Below are positions 17,210-25,003 of a stretch of DNA of 64,000 nt, piece after piece (the first letter of the stretch is position 1; each line of letters opens with the position of its first letter). The stretch comes from Halodesulfurarchaeum formicicum. Its GTDB lineage: Archaea > Halobacteriota > Halobacteria > Halobacteriales > Halobacteriaceae. Made by a program: the position numbers and the translations under genes. The notes under the pieces are model-generated. The model had not been told where the DNA came from. It was given only the letters and a program-made list of their open reading frames with translations, and searched no databases. The stretch spans positions 1,488,001 to 1,552,000 of the forward strand of contig NZ_CP016804.1 in NCBI RefSeq assembly GCF_001886955.1, read 5' to 3'.

Positions 17210-19258
17210 ATGAGCGAGGAGTTGCCGGCATCCGTTCCGGGGCCGGTTCCACCCGACGAGCGGACGGCCTGGTACGCCCCAGGGGTCCGCTCGCAGTACG
17301 CCGTCTCGAACGGGATCGTCGCGACCGTCAGCGAACAGGGCGAGGGATATCGGTATCACACCCGGACACCGTCATTGAGCGAACGGGAAAAAGCGGCCCA
17401 GGAACGGATCGAACGCCGATTCGAGGACGCCACGATCAGCCGGCCACGAACCCGGGCGGGAGCCGTCGAGCGGGTAAGCGACGGCCTGCCCAGTCGCCTC
17501 CGGGACCGGCTGCCGGAACTCGACGGTCGCCGACCGGCCAGCCGACGACGGCTCCAGTACCACCTGCTCGCGTCGTTGCGGGCCCTCGGAGATTTGACGC
17601 CGCTGGCGCTTGACGACCGGGTCCGAATCGCTGATACGAACGCGGATCGGCTCGCAGTTCACACCCGGGATTTCGCGCCCGCGATCACCGACCTGCCGGA
17701 CGACACGCCCTTCCTCGACCGGTTTCTCGGTGAGCGCCTGCGTCGGGAGACAGTCCCCTTCGCCGGGTTCGAGATCCCGGTCACGGTGGTCCGCGGACAC
17801 CTCCTGGGCGCGGACACCTTCGAGGTGAGCTACGTCGTCGAGGAGCCGGACCTGCTTCCCGGGGATCGAGCGCTGATCGAGACCGTCCTCGACCGCCTCC
17901 TCGAATCCCCGCCCGCCGGGATCCTGGACGACGAGGTCCACAGCGTGGCCGAACGCGCTCGGACGTTGCTCAACCGTCGCATCGGGACCCGGCCACTTGC
18001 CCGCCTGGCCGATCGACTTCCGCTCCCCCGTCGATCCCGTTCCGGATCGCTGACCCCCGCGTCCCGCAGCGAGCGCCTCGACGCCTTGACCTACTACGTG
18101 CTTCGAGACCTGCTCGGGGACGGGAAGCTGACGATTCCACTTCGTGATCCCGCAGTCCGGTCGGTGGAAGTCAACCGGGTCGGCGACCGCATCACGGTCG
18201 TCTCTCATCGGGGAACCACGGTCGGGGACACCCGGATGCCGACTACCCTCTCGATCGAAGATACGGCGGAGTTCGTCGCGCTGACCCGCTCGCTCGCAGC
18301 GGAGGGTGGCGTCGAGCTGAGCGTCCATCGACCGGCCACCACCGTGACACTCGAACGGGACACGAAGTCGGGTCGTCGGGAGATGCACTGCTCGGTGTCC
18401 CTGCCCGACAGAGCGGAGCGCGGGCACGTCTCGATCACGGCCGAGCGCGAGACGCCCCCGACCCCAATGGCGCTCGTCGAACGGAACCAACTTGATCCCG
18501 AGCTCGTCGCGGGAATCTGGACCGCGGCCGCGAATCGGGGCACGGTCGTGTTCGTGGGCCCGGTGGATGCCGAACCGACCGCCGCACTGGGCGCGCACAC
18601 GCCGTTTATCCCCGCCGCCGACCGCCCGGTCGAGATTGGGGCCGGGGGGTCGCAGGTCGACTTGCCACACGAAACGGCCATCACAGTCCCTCGGCAAAAC
18701 GGGGTGCGGGACCGGCGCATCGAGCGGGACGCGTTGCACCCCGATGTCGCCGTTTTGAGCGGGCTGAACACCCCCGAGGCCCTGGAACAACTCGGGAGTG
18801 TCGTCGCGAGCGGCCGGCCGGCCTTCGCGGCGGCGAGAGCTGCCGATCGGTCCCTGTTTGCCCACCTGGTGTCCCAGGCCGGGATCGTCCAGGAGTTCAC
18901 GGCCGGTGTGGATCTCGTAATCGAGCTGCCAGCGCCGGACGCGGACGAAACCGCGACGGGCTGGGTCCCAGTATCGCCCGATGACAAGGGTGCCAAACGA
19001 AACCCGGGCCTGGAGTTCGAGCGGCTCTTCGACACCGAGGGAGACGGGTCACTCTCCAGCCGGTTCGCTCGCACACTGGCCGCAAGTCCCGAGACCGGGG
19101 TGGGTCCACCGGCGGTCGCCTTCGAGCGACGCCGCCAGTACGTCGAGTACCTCCTGACCGAGGGCTCGACCGACCGGGAGCGCCTCATGGGCTTTCTCGC
19201 CGATCTGCGGACGGACGAGGCTGCGACCATCGAACGGATCCGAAATCGGGAGCAATGA
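17210..19258 (+). CDS. Type II/IV secretion (PilB/TadA-like) ATPase, nucleotide-binding motifs lost
   Basis: A 682-residue protein laid out like archaeal pilus/secretion ATPases: a long N-terminal domain (about 1-285), the linker AYY-like segment at DALTYYVLRDLLGDGK (291-306), and a C-terminal RecA-like domain. However, the P-loop position (449-459) reads VGPVDAEPTAA instead of GxxxxGKT, and the Walker B/GEVR region (512-520) reads DVAVLSGLN. ATP hydrolysis is therefore unlikely; a structural or regulatory role is inferred. The frame is intact over its full length. It overlaps the TadC/PilC-like gene by 4 nt. Confidence 0.82.
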   Translation: MSEELPASVPGPVPPDERTAWYAPGVRSQYAVSNGIVATVSEQGEGYRYHTRTPSLSEREKAAQERIERRFEDATISRPRTRAGAVERVSDGLPSRLRDRLPELDGRRPASRRRLQYHLLASLRALGDLTPLALDDRVRIADTNADRLAVHTRDFAPAITDLPDDTPFLDRFLGERLRRETVPFAGFEIPVTVVRGHLLGADTFEVSYVVEEPDLLPGDRALIETVLDRLLESPPAGILDDEVHSVAERARTLLNRRIGTRPLARLADRLPLPRRSRSGSLTPASRSERLDALTYYVLRDLLGDGKLTIPLRDPAVRSVEVNRVGDRITVVSHRGTTVGDTRMPTTLSIEDTAEFVALTRSLAAEGGVELSVHRPATTVTLERDTKSGRREMHCSVSLPDRAERGHVSITAERETPPTPMALVERNQLDPELVAGIWTAAANRGTVVFVGPVDAEPTAALGAHTPFIPAADRPVEIGAGGSQVDLPHETAITVPRQNGVRDRRIERDALHPDVAVLSGLNTPEALEQLGSVVASGRPAFAAARAADRSLFAHLVSQAGIVQEFTAGVDLVIELPAPDADETATGWVPVSPDDKGAKRNPGLEFERLFDTEGDGSLSSRFARTLAASPETGVGPPAVAFERRRQYVEYLLTEGSTDRERLMGFLADLRTDEAATIERIRNREQ

Positions 19259-21078
19259 GCCGGCGGGTTCGTAACCGACTCGGCCAGGTCGTCTTTCGGC
19301 TCTTCGGCCGACACGTCGATTCGGCTCGCCACGAACGGGACCGCACCCGCTTTGCGGCCCTCGGGCGGTCCCACTCCTTCGAGACCTATCTGCTCCGTCA
19401 GTACGCACTCTCCTGGCTCGTCGCCCTCGCTGCTGGAGCCACAGGAGCCATCGCCGCTCGTGGGTTCCTCCGATCGGCCCCGTTCACACTCCCCGCCATC
19501 GACGGATTCGGGGCCGTCCTGGCGGGCAGCCTGACTATCGGGCTGATCGCTGGGGGCCTCGCCAAGTACCTCTTCCGGCGGACAGCGAGTCTCGCTCTGG
19601 AGTATCTCGTCCGACGGCGCCGAACACAGATCGAGCACACGCTCCCGGGGGCGGTCAGGTATCTGCACGTGACGGCGGCTGGAACGGTCGATCCCGCCCG
19701 GCTCTTCGAGCGAATCGCCGACAACGAGCGCGTACACGGCGCGATGGCCCACAGCGCGAGACGGATCCGCCGTCGGCAGCAATTCACGGGGAGCGTGGAA
19801 TCAGCGATCAGGCGGGAGGCCCGTGACACACCCGCGACAGAGTCACTCGCGCCCTTTCTCCTGACGTTCATCGAACGGCGTCGCGAGGGAAACGCGGCAC
19901 TCAGAGAGTTTCTGGCCGACGAGAGTCGGCTGCTCGCCGTCGAGGACGAACAACGACACAGACGAGAGGCGTCGTACCTCCGGACGGTGGTGGGGCTGTT
20001 CGTGCTGCTACTGGTCGGGCCGCTGTTCCTTCTTCTCGGGTTGGCCGGCGTGTCGATCGTCTTCCCGGATGCACTTCCAACGGCACTCGAACTCGGCCGC
20101 CCACAGTTCGACGGGCTCCTGGCCGGGGTCGGCAGCGCCGGGATCGTCCTGCTCGGGGCCGTGGCAGCGCTGTTTGCCTTCCTGCTCCGACCGAGCGGTC
20201 ATCGCTGGGCTGCTCCGGCCCCAGCACAGAGCCCGATCGCGGTCCTGCAATCGAGCCCTCGCAACCCGACAAACGCCCTGCTCGTCCTGCTCCCGGTCGC
20301 CCTCGGCGCACTCGGCTGGGGACTCTTGTCTGGAGGGGCAGTATCCACCTTGCTCCTCGGGGCGTACGTGGCCGTCGCGGTCCCAACTGGGCTCGTCGAC
20401 GTGCGACGGGCCCGCCGACGTGCCCGTATCGATCGGGCGCTCCCCGGGTTCGTCCACAGCCTCTCCGAGCGACTCGAGAGCGGTCGCCCCCTCCGTCAGG
20501 CCGTCGCGGAGATCGCAACCGAGGAGTCCTACGGCCCGCTCCAGGAGCCGATCAGAAAGCTCGCCGTCGATCTGAAACTCGTCCACGGACCGACCGGCGG
20601 CCGGACGGAGGCCCTCGAACGGTTCGTCGGCCGAATCGGGACGCCCTTCGCGGGCCGGACGGTTGGGCTGGCCATCGGGGCCATCGAAGCCGGGGCCGAC
20701 GCCCGGACGGCCGTGGCCCACCTCCAGACCGAGACGGGGCGACTGGTTCACGCCGATCGGGCCCGCCGCTCCCGGTTTCCCGTGGTCATCCTGGTGGGCT
20801 GGACGGTTGCCCTGCTGATCGTGGCCATCGTCGTCGCGGTGAACCTGATGGTGCTCGATACGGCCAGTCCCACCGGCCCGGTCGCCGGCGTGACGGTGAC
20901 GGCTATGGAAGCGCCCGGCCAGAAGCGGCCGCTCTTCTATGTCCTCACGCAGGCGACGATGCTCGCCAGTGGCTGGTTCGCCGGGCTCACCGGACGTGGA
21001 GTTTACGAGGCCCTGTTGCACTCGGGCGTGCTCGTCGGGATCACCTGGGTGGGCTTCCGACTCGCTGGCCTCGTCTGA
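19255..21078 (+). CDS. TadC/PilC-like secretion system membrane protein
   Basis: A 607-residue polytopic protein with two type II secretion F-like domains, each a soluble helical bundle followed by membrane helices (helices near 50-72, 86-108, 243-268, 288-311, 340-378, 513-537, then two close to the C-terminus). It is the platform protein partner of the preceding ATPase-like protein, with which it overlaps by ATGA. No pilin or prepilin peptidase gene is adjacent, so the assembled structure is unknown. Confidence 0.85.
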   Translation: MSRRVRNRLGQVVFRLFGRHVDSARHERDRTRFAALGRSHSFETYLLRQYALSWLVALAAGATGAIAARGFLRSAPFTLPAIDGFGAVLAGSLTIGLIAGGLAKYLFRRTASLALEYLVRRRRTQIEHTLPGAVRYLHVTAAGTVDPARLFERIADNERVHGAMAHSARRIRRRQQFTGSVESAIRREARDTPATESLAPFLLTFIERRREGNAALREFLADESRLLAVEDEQRHRREASYLRTVVGLFVLLLVGPLFLLLGLAGVSIVFPDALPTALELGRPQFDGLLAGVGSAGIVLLGAVAALFAFLLRPSGHRWAAPAPAQSPIAVLQSSPRNPTNALLVLLPVALGALGWGLLSGGAVSTLLLGAYVAVAVPTGLVDVRRARRRARIDRALPGFVHSLSERLESGRPLRQAVAEIATEESYGPLQEPIRKLAVDLKLVHGPTGGRTEALERFVGRIGTPFAGRTVGLAIGAIEAGADARTAVAHLQTETGRLVHADRARRSRFPVVILVGWTVALLIVAIVVAVNLMVLDTASPTGPVAGVTVTAMEAPGQKRPLFYVLTQATMLASGWFAGLTGRGVYEALLHSGVLVGITWVGFRLAGLV

Positions 21079-21603
21079 TCACTCCTCGGCGACGTCGAAA
21101 CCCCACTCCTCGGCCCGCTTGCGGGCCTCCATCGCCGCCCGCTTCTGGATCGCCTCGATCTTCTCGTCGTCGGCGAGGAAGGCTTCGACGGCGTCGAGTT
21201 CGGCGTCCGGCTCCGCCGGTTCAGGGTCGTCGGCCGCCTCGCGGGTTCGATCGGCGAGGTCGGCGTCCCCGACGACCCGCTTGGCGGGGGCCGCCGGGGG
21301 AATCTCACCGTGCTGAACCGTCTCGACGTCGGCGGTCTCGACGAGTCGAACGCGGTAGGGACCGGTTTCGGCGATGTCGGCGAGGGCCTCGGAGCCACTC
21401 CGACCCGTCCCCGTGTGGCGCACGCTCACCGGGACACCCTCGTCGAACCATAGGACACACCGACCGGCCCCGTCCCCGAAGAGGCCGGCCTGGGGCTGGA
21501 TCTCACCGTACCCGACGAGTTCGGTTTCGAGTGCTTCCCAGAGCGGTTCGCCGACGTCCATCACGACGCGGTCGAAGCGCGCCTGTCCGTCCGGCCGGCT
21601 CAT
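21079..21603 (-). CDS. Conserved haloarchaeal protein of unknown function
   Basis: A 174-residue acidic soluble protein not assigned to a known family. The N-terminal ~90 residues look like a small alpha/beta domain (VVMDVGEPLWEALETEL, CVLWFDEGVPVSVRH), and the C-terminal third is a charged helix (AIQKRAAMEARKRAEEW). Its start overlaps the MinD-like gene stop by 4 nt, so the two are co-translated; it may be a partner of that ATPase. It is convergent with the TadC-like gene, with no bases between stops. Confidence 0.6.
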   Translation of the reverse strand: MSRPDGQARFDRVVMDVGEPLWEALETELVGYGEIQPQAGLFGDGAGRCVLWFDEGVPVSVRHTGTGRSGSEALADIAETGPYRVRLVETADVETVQHGEIPPAAPAKRVVGDADLADRTREAADDPEPAEPDAELDAVEAFLADDEKIEAIQKRAAMEARKRAEEWGFDVAEE

Positions 21604-22373
21604 GGGGCGTCCGGGATCACGGCGTTCCGGAACCGATCGGCCACGCGGTCCGGATCGGCGGCCTCGATGTCGAGTGCCGACGCGATCGAGGCGAAGGCCG
21701 ACCCGGCCGGGCTGTCGGGAGCGTGGGCCAGAAGTGGGGTGCCCGCCTTCCGTGCCTCCCGGGCCGCCTCGTCCATGGGGACCGCGCCCAGAACTGGTCC
21801 CGAGACGTACTCGCCCGCACGATCCGTGATGTGAGAGACCTCCTCGGGATCGTGGACCTTGTTGAAGACCAGGCCGGCCACGTCGGTCCCGTAGGCGGTC
21901 GCGTACTCCTGCACTTTCAGGCCGTCCGTGATCGCCGGGATCGTCGGCTGGACGACCAGGACGATCCGGTCGGCGATGACAATCGGCAGGACCGCATCCC
22001 GGCTTCCCAGTGTGGCCGGGGAATCGAGCAGCAGCACGTCGGTCCGTTCGGCCAGGGTCGCGATCACGTCCTGGAGTCGGGACGGATCCGCGTCCCGGAA
22101 GGCCTCCAGGCTCGTCCCACAGGGCACGATATCCATGCCAAAGCGGTGATAGACCGCCTCGGAGACTGGGTGGTCGCCCTCGCCGACGAGGAGGTCCTGC
22201 AGAGTCACCGGGACGTCAGCCAGGCCGGCGTGAAAGAGGAGATTCGCCATACCCGTGTCCGTGTCGACGACGGTCACGTCGTACTCCTCGGCCAGGCCCA
22301 TCCCGAGCGCGAGCGTCGCCGTCGTCTTTCCAGTGCCGCCCTTCCCAGAGGCCACCGCGAGGACCTCTACCAT
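21600..22373 (-). CDS. MinD/ParA family P-loop ATPase
   Basis: A 257-residue deviant Walker A ATPase: SGKGGTGKTT at residues 9-18 with the signature lysine, switch segment DTDTGMANLLFH and Walker B LLLDSPA. Relatives position proteins on the membrane or the nucleoid by ATP-dependent dimerisation. Haloarchaea have several MinD paralogues, including ones that place archaella and chemosensory arrays; which type this is cannot be told. No obvious amphipathic C-terminal membrane helix is seen. Followed by an overlapping gene of unknown function. Confidence 0.88.
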   Translation of the reverse strand: MVEVLAVASGKGGTGKTTATLALGMGLAEEYDVTVVDTDTGMANLLFHAGLADVPVTLQDLLVGEGDHPVSEAVYHRFGMDIVPCGTSLEAFRDADPSRLQDVIATLAERTDVLLLDSPATLGSRDAVLPIVIADRIVLVVQPTIPAITDGLKVQEYATAYGTDVAGLVFNKVHDPEEVSHITDRAGEYVSGPVLGAVPMDEAAREARKAGTPLLAHAPDSPAGSAFASIASALDIEAADPDRVADRFRNAVIPDAP

Positions 22374-22522
22374 CGCTCCCTCCGTGTTTCACCGTCCCGA
22401 ATTCGTCCGGGCGAACGCTGTCCGTGCACGGCACGTGCCAGGGCCCTCCCCCTCAACTAAGTTTCGAGGTGACGATCGAACCCATGGGAGTTGTTTTCAC
22501 ATAGGCGTACAAACATGTCTCC

Positions 22523-23293
22523 ATGGCCCCGACCCAGCGAGAGATCGACGACGCGGCGACCTTCGAACAGCACGACACCATCGAGGTTGCGGGGACGACC
22601 CTTATCGAGGGACTGCCCGGGCACGGGCTGGTGGCCTCGATCGCGGTCGACCAGATCACCGAACAGCTCGGTCTCGACCTCTATGGGACGCTGTACGACG
22701 AGACCTTCCCCCAGGTCGTCACCTTCCAGGAGGGTATGGCCCGGGATCCAGTCCGAGTCTATGCCGGCGCTGACCCGGCCATCCTCACGCTCCAGAGTGA
22801 CCTCGCACTGCCCTGGCAAGCTTTCCGACCGCTCTCCACGGCAACGTTCTCGAAGCTCGGGGAGATCGAGGAGGCCGTTTTCCTCGCGGGCGCGCCCGCT
22901 CAGTTCGAAGACGAGCGCGGCGCGGTCACGGCCGTCGCGACGACCCCCGACATGAAAAAGAAACTCCAGGCCGAGGACATCGAGTTGGCGGCCGATCCCG
23001 GCGTGATCGGTGGTGTGACCGGCGCGCTTGCCCAGGCCTGCCACCACGAGTCGATCCCCGCGGCGGTGTTGATCGTCAAGGCCCACCCCTACCTGCCCGA
23101 TCCCGGGGCGGCCCAGCACGTGATCGAGACGGCCCTCGAACCGCTCGTGGACTTCGACATCGACACCACCGAACTCGAACAGCAGGCAGCGGAGATCCAG
23201 GAGCGCATGCAGCAGATCGCCGAACAGTACGAACAGATGGTCGAGGGCCAGGGGCAGTACAAGGAGAGTCGCATGCCGGGGATGTACCAGTAG
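22523..23293 (+). CDS. PAC2 family protein (proteasome assembly chaperone-like)
   Basis: A 256-residue protein of the PAC2 family, homologous to archaeal PbaA/PbaB-type and eukaryotic proteasome-assembly chaperones. Diagnostic segments are TTLIEGLPGHGLVASIAV near the N-terminus, LAGAPAQFEDE and the ITGAL-like GVTGALAQACHHESI. A coiled-coil tail (about 215-245, rich in Glu/Gln) ends in a short tail, MYQ; C-terminal tails of this kind can dock on 20S alpha rings, though this is inference. The proteasome genes lie 25 kb away. Confidence 0.85.
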   Translation: MAPTQREIDDAATFEQHDTIEVAGTTLIEGLPGHGLVASIAVDQITEQLGLDLYGTLYDETFPQVVTFQEGMARDPVRVYAGADPAILTLQSDLALPWQAFRPLSTATFSKLGEIEEAVFLAGAPAQFEDERGAVTAVATTPDMKKKLQAEDIELAADPGVIGGVTGALAQACHHESIPAAVLIVKAHPYLPDPGAAQHVIETALEPLVDFDIDTTELEQQAAEIQERMQQIAEQYEQMVEGQGQYKESRMPGMYQ

Positions 23294-23348
23294 GCCTGCG
23301 CTGGGCAGAACCGTCACGGCTTTTGCCTAGGCCCGCAAACCGCGGCGT

Positions 23349-23537
23349 ATGGACACCGTCACTCCACCGACACCCACACACACCGCGCCGGAGATGTCGG
23401 TCCTCGGCTGGATCATCGCCGCCGGGATCGCACTGGTCCTGCTGCCGGTCTGGCCGCTGCTGGCGATCATGTGGATCATCGGCAAGCAGGGCAAGGACAA
23501 AGGCGAGAAGCACCCCGAGGACGAGATTCCGATCTGA
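23349..23537 (+). CDS. Small membrane protein, haloarchaeal
   Basis: A 62-residue protein with a hydrophobic stretch at about residues 18-45 (LGWIIAAGIALVLLPVWPLL), enough for one long or two short helices, and a charged lysine/glutamate C-terminus. Small proteins of this shape are common in haloarchaea, and no function is known. A run of nine T follows 11 nt after the stop and probably ends transcription. Confidence 0.68.
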   Translation: MDTVTPPTPTHTAPEMSVLGWIIAAGIALVLLPVWPLLAIMWIIGKQGKDKGEKHPEDEIPI

Positions 23538-23548
23538 GCGGCTCCCCG

Positions 23549-23557
23549 TTTTTTTTT
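23549..23557 (+). terminator. Oligo-T terminator after the small membrane protein gene
   Basis: Nine consecutive T in GC-rich surroundings just past the stop at 23537. Archaeal RNA polymerase terminates at such U-tracts without a required hairpin. Confidence 0.6.
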
Positions 23558-23631
23558 GAACTGCTAGTCAGGGTTTTCCCATTCGCTGCCCGCTAGCCAA
23601 CACCTATCAAGGGCTGGCACCTACTGCTGCT

Positions 23632-24051
23632 ATGCCAGTCAGAAACGCCACAGCGACGTGGGAAGGCACACTCAAGGAGGGAGCGGGTTCGATGGCGCTT
23701 GGAAGCGGCGCGTTCGAGGGGACCTACTCCTTCGATTCACGCTTCGCGGACGGGAACGGCACCAACCCGGAGGAGCTCATCGGCGCGGCCCACGCGGGCT
23801 GTTTCTCGATGGCGCTTGCAAACGCCCTCGCCGAAGACGGGTATGACCCCCAGCGTGTCCACACCGAGGCGGCGGTCTCGCTGAACGCGGACTCCCTGGA
23901 GATCGATCACATCGAACTCACGCTCGACGCGCAGGTTCCGGACATCGAGGTCGAGACGTTCGAGGAGTACGCTGCCGAGGCGAAGGCAAACTGCCCGGTT
24001 TCGAAGGCGCTTGCGGGCGTGGATATTACACTGTCAACGACCCTCGAGTAG
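23632..24051 (+). CDS. OsmC family peroxiredoxin-like protein
   Basis: A 139-residue OsmC-family protein that reduces organic hydroperoxides through two cysteines: C57 in AHAGCFSMAL and C121 in ANCPVSKAL, the family pattern and spacing. The length matches the OsmC (short) subgroup. It stands alone between a small membrane protein and the flank of tRNA-Tyr. Role in peroxide stress is family knowledge; nothing in the sequence shows regulation. Confidence 0.92.
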   Translation: MPVRNATATWEGTLKEGAGSMALGSGAFEGTYSFDSRFADGNGTNPEELIGAAHAGCFSMALANALAEDGYDPQRVHTEAAVSLNADSLEIDHIELTLDAQVPDIEVETFEEYAAEAKANCPVSKALAGVDITLSTTLE

Positions 24052-24058
24052 GGGTGGT

Positions 24059-24259
24059 CGATTTGGGTTCGCGTTGCGCCGCCCCGATTTGGACAGAGGA
24101 AGACGGTCGCTCACTTCGTTCGCGCTGCGCCTTCCAGGCTCAAATCGTGTCGGTGTGGATTTTTCACTGCTCACTTCGTTCGCAGGGACACAGCTCGCGG
24201 CTCACTCATTCCATTCGTTCACCGCTCGCCAAAATCGAGACCTCCCTTCGGTCGGTCTC
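24059..24259. repeat. Decayed palindromic copies of tRNA T-arm sequence, 3' flank of tRNA-Tyr
   Basis: Between osmC and tRNA-Tyr lie CGATTTGG at 24059, CCCCGATTTGGAC at 24082 (a near copy of the tRNA-Tyr T-arm on this strand), its inverse CAAATCG at 24141, then GGATTTTT at 24157 facing AAAATC at 24231. Each pair brackets CACTTCGTTCGC-like cores. A hairpin GAGACC/GGTCTC spans 24237-24259. The layout parallels that after tRNA-Asp. Confidence 0.5.
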
Positions 24260-24263
24260 GCAG

Positions 24264-24337
24264 TCCGCCCTCCCCGATTTGAACGGGGGACAAGCCGATC
24301 TACAGTCGGCTGCTCTACCAGTCTGAGCTAAGGGCGG
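24264..24337 (-). tRNA. tRNA-Tyr(GTA)
   Basis: A 74-nt tRNA on the minus strand. The acceptor stem CCGCCCT pairs with AGGGCGG, and the discriminator is A. The anticodon stem-loop GCCGA-CTGTAGA-TCGGC gives anticodon GTA. The T arm is CCCCG-TTCAAAT-CGGGG, and the C1-G72 first pair is the archaeal/eukaryotic tRNA-Tyr identity feature. No intron, no encoded CCA. A TATA element lies about 30 nt upstream (24364-24372). Confidence 0.95.
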
Positions 24338-24363
24338 GTGCACTCTCACGTAGCGCCCCGTCC

Positions 24364-24372
24364 GAATTTAAG
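24364..24372 (-). promoter_or_regulatory. TATA box for tRNA-Tyr
   Basis: Reading on the minus strand the element is TTAAATTCG, centred about 31 nt upstream of the tRNA 5' end at 24337. Confidence 0.55.
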
Positions 24373-24666
24373 GATTGTCATTCACCCGAACCAGCAGCCC
24401 CGAAGCATCGATCGCCGGTTTGGCCCACCAGGTCCGCAGTTCCGTTGTGCAAACGTGATAGGAACGGTCGAATTCTATCCTTTCCGAAAGGACGCTATTG
24501 GCACCTACCATTCCCATCCGAGGGTCCATTCCGAGCCTGTAATCCTATCAAAGTTTTGTTAATATTTGACCTCAATAGCCTTTAGAAGCGCTCTAAGTAG
24601 CATTTATGCAGGCCCTAACCAAGTGTTGGATTCACACACCACACCCGGGGTGTAATACGCTCGGAC

Positions 24667-24683
24667 GTAAACAAACCGTTTAC
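24667..24683. promoter_or_regulatory. Dyad GTAAAC-AAACC-GTTTAC upstream of the cdrS TATA box
   Basis: A perfect 6-bp inverted repeat ending 9 nt before the TATA element, where archaeal activators or BRE-interfering repressors often bind. Confidence 0.5.
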
Positions 24684-24691
24684 AATCGCCG

Positions 24692-24703
24692 TTAATTATA
24701 TAT
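24692..24703 (+). promoter_or_regulatory. TATA box of the cdrS-ftsZ2 operon
   Basis: TTAATTATATAT is the strongest TATA-like element in the window. It predicts a transcript starting near 24728 and a leader of about 100 nt before the cdrS ATG, unusual for a haloarchaeon. Confidence 0.65.
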
Positions 24704-24728
24704 GGCATGGGAGTGTCGGCTAAGCTAC

Positions 24729-24746
24729 GTAAGACACGGGTCTTAC
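24729..24746. promoter_or_regulatory. Candidate cdrS operator GTAAGAC-ACGG-GTCTTAC, with further half-sites downstream
   Basis: A perfect 7-bp inverted repeat sits at the predicted transcription start. A one-mismatch half-site GTGAGAC occurs at 24766-24772 and an exact half-site GTCTTAC at 24800-24806. Paired inverted half-sites suit a ribbon-helix-helix regulator such as the product of the next gene, suggesting autoregulation. Confidence 0.5.
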
Positions 24747-24827
24747 AGGTGGCGACTGTCACCACGTGAGACCTGCGCACCCACTCGATGGGTCGGCCGG
24801 TCTTACGGGAACGGGGATATACAAACC

Positions 24828-25001
24828 ATGGAGCGTGTGACACTCCGGATTCCGGAACAGCAGATCGAGGCCGTCGAACGGATGGTCGAGACGGGGAAGT
24901 ACCCCAATCGTAGCGAGGCCATTCGTGCAGCGGTTCGCGATATGCTCGAGGAGGATCGAGGGGAGCAAACGAACAGTCCGCGGACCTACGTGAAGGTGTA
25001 A
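24828..25001 (+). CDS. cdrS: Ribbon-helix-helix cell-division regulator CdrS
   Basis: A 57-residue RHH DNA-binding protein: the beta strand [12 protein letters not shown], the helix [11 protein letters not shown] and the conserved [14 protein letters not shown] second helix. In Halobacterium and Haloferax the short RHH protein CdrS is encoded directly upstream of ftsZ2 and controls cell-division genes; the same order is seen here, with only 2 nt before the ftsZ ATG. The ATG at 24828 is chosen because the longer frame would start inside the TATA box. Confidence 0.88.
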   Translation: MERVTLRIPEQQIEAVERMVETGKYPNRSEAIRAAVRDMLEEDRGEQTNSPRTYVKV

Positions 25002-25003
25002 CA

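Larger units (their letters stand above)
24338..24827. other. 490-bp AT-rich intergenic region between tRNA-Tyr and cdrS
   Basis: No supportable gene was seen here. On the minus strand it holds the tRNA-Tyr TATA element. On the plus strand several AT-rich stretches occur, including GTTAATATTTGA near 24557, GCATTTATGC near 24600 and the strong TATA at 24692-24703, together with the dyads at 24667, 24729 and the ACACC-CGG-GGTGT dyad near 24641. The first ~200 bp show no clear signal. It probably contains the whole control region of cdrS-ftsZ2. Confidence 0.6.

Noticed and set aside
24702-24827. Longer cdrS frame starting at 24702
   Set aside because: That ATG lies within the TATA box, and the extra residues are not RHH-like.
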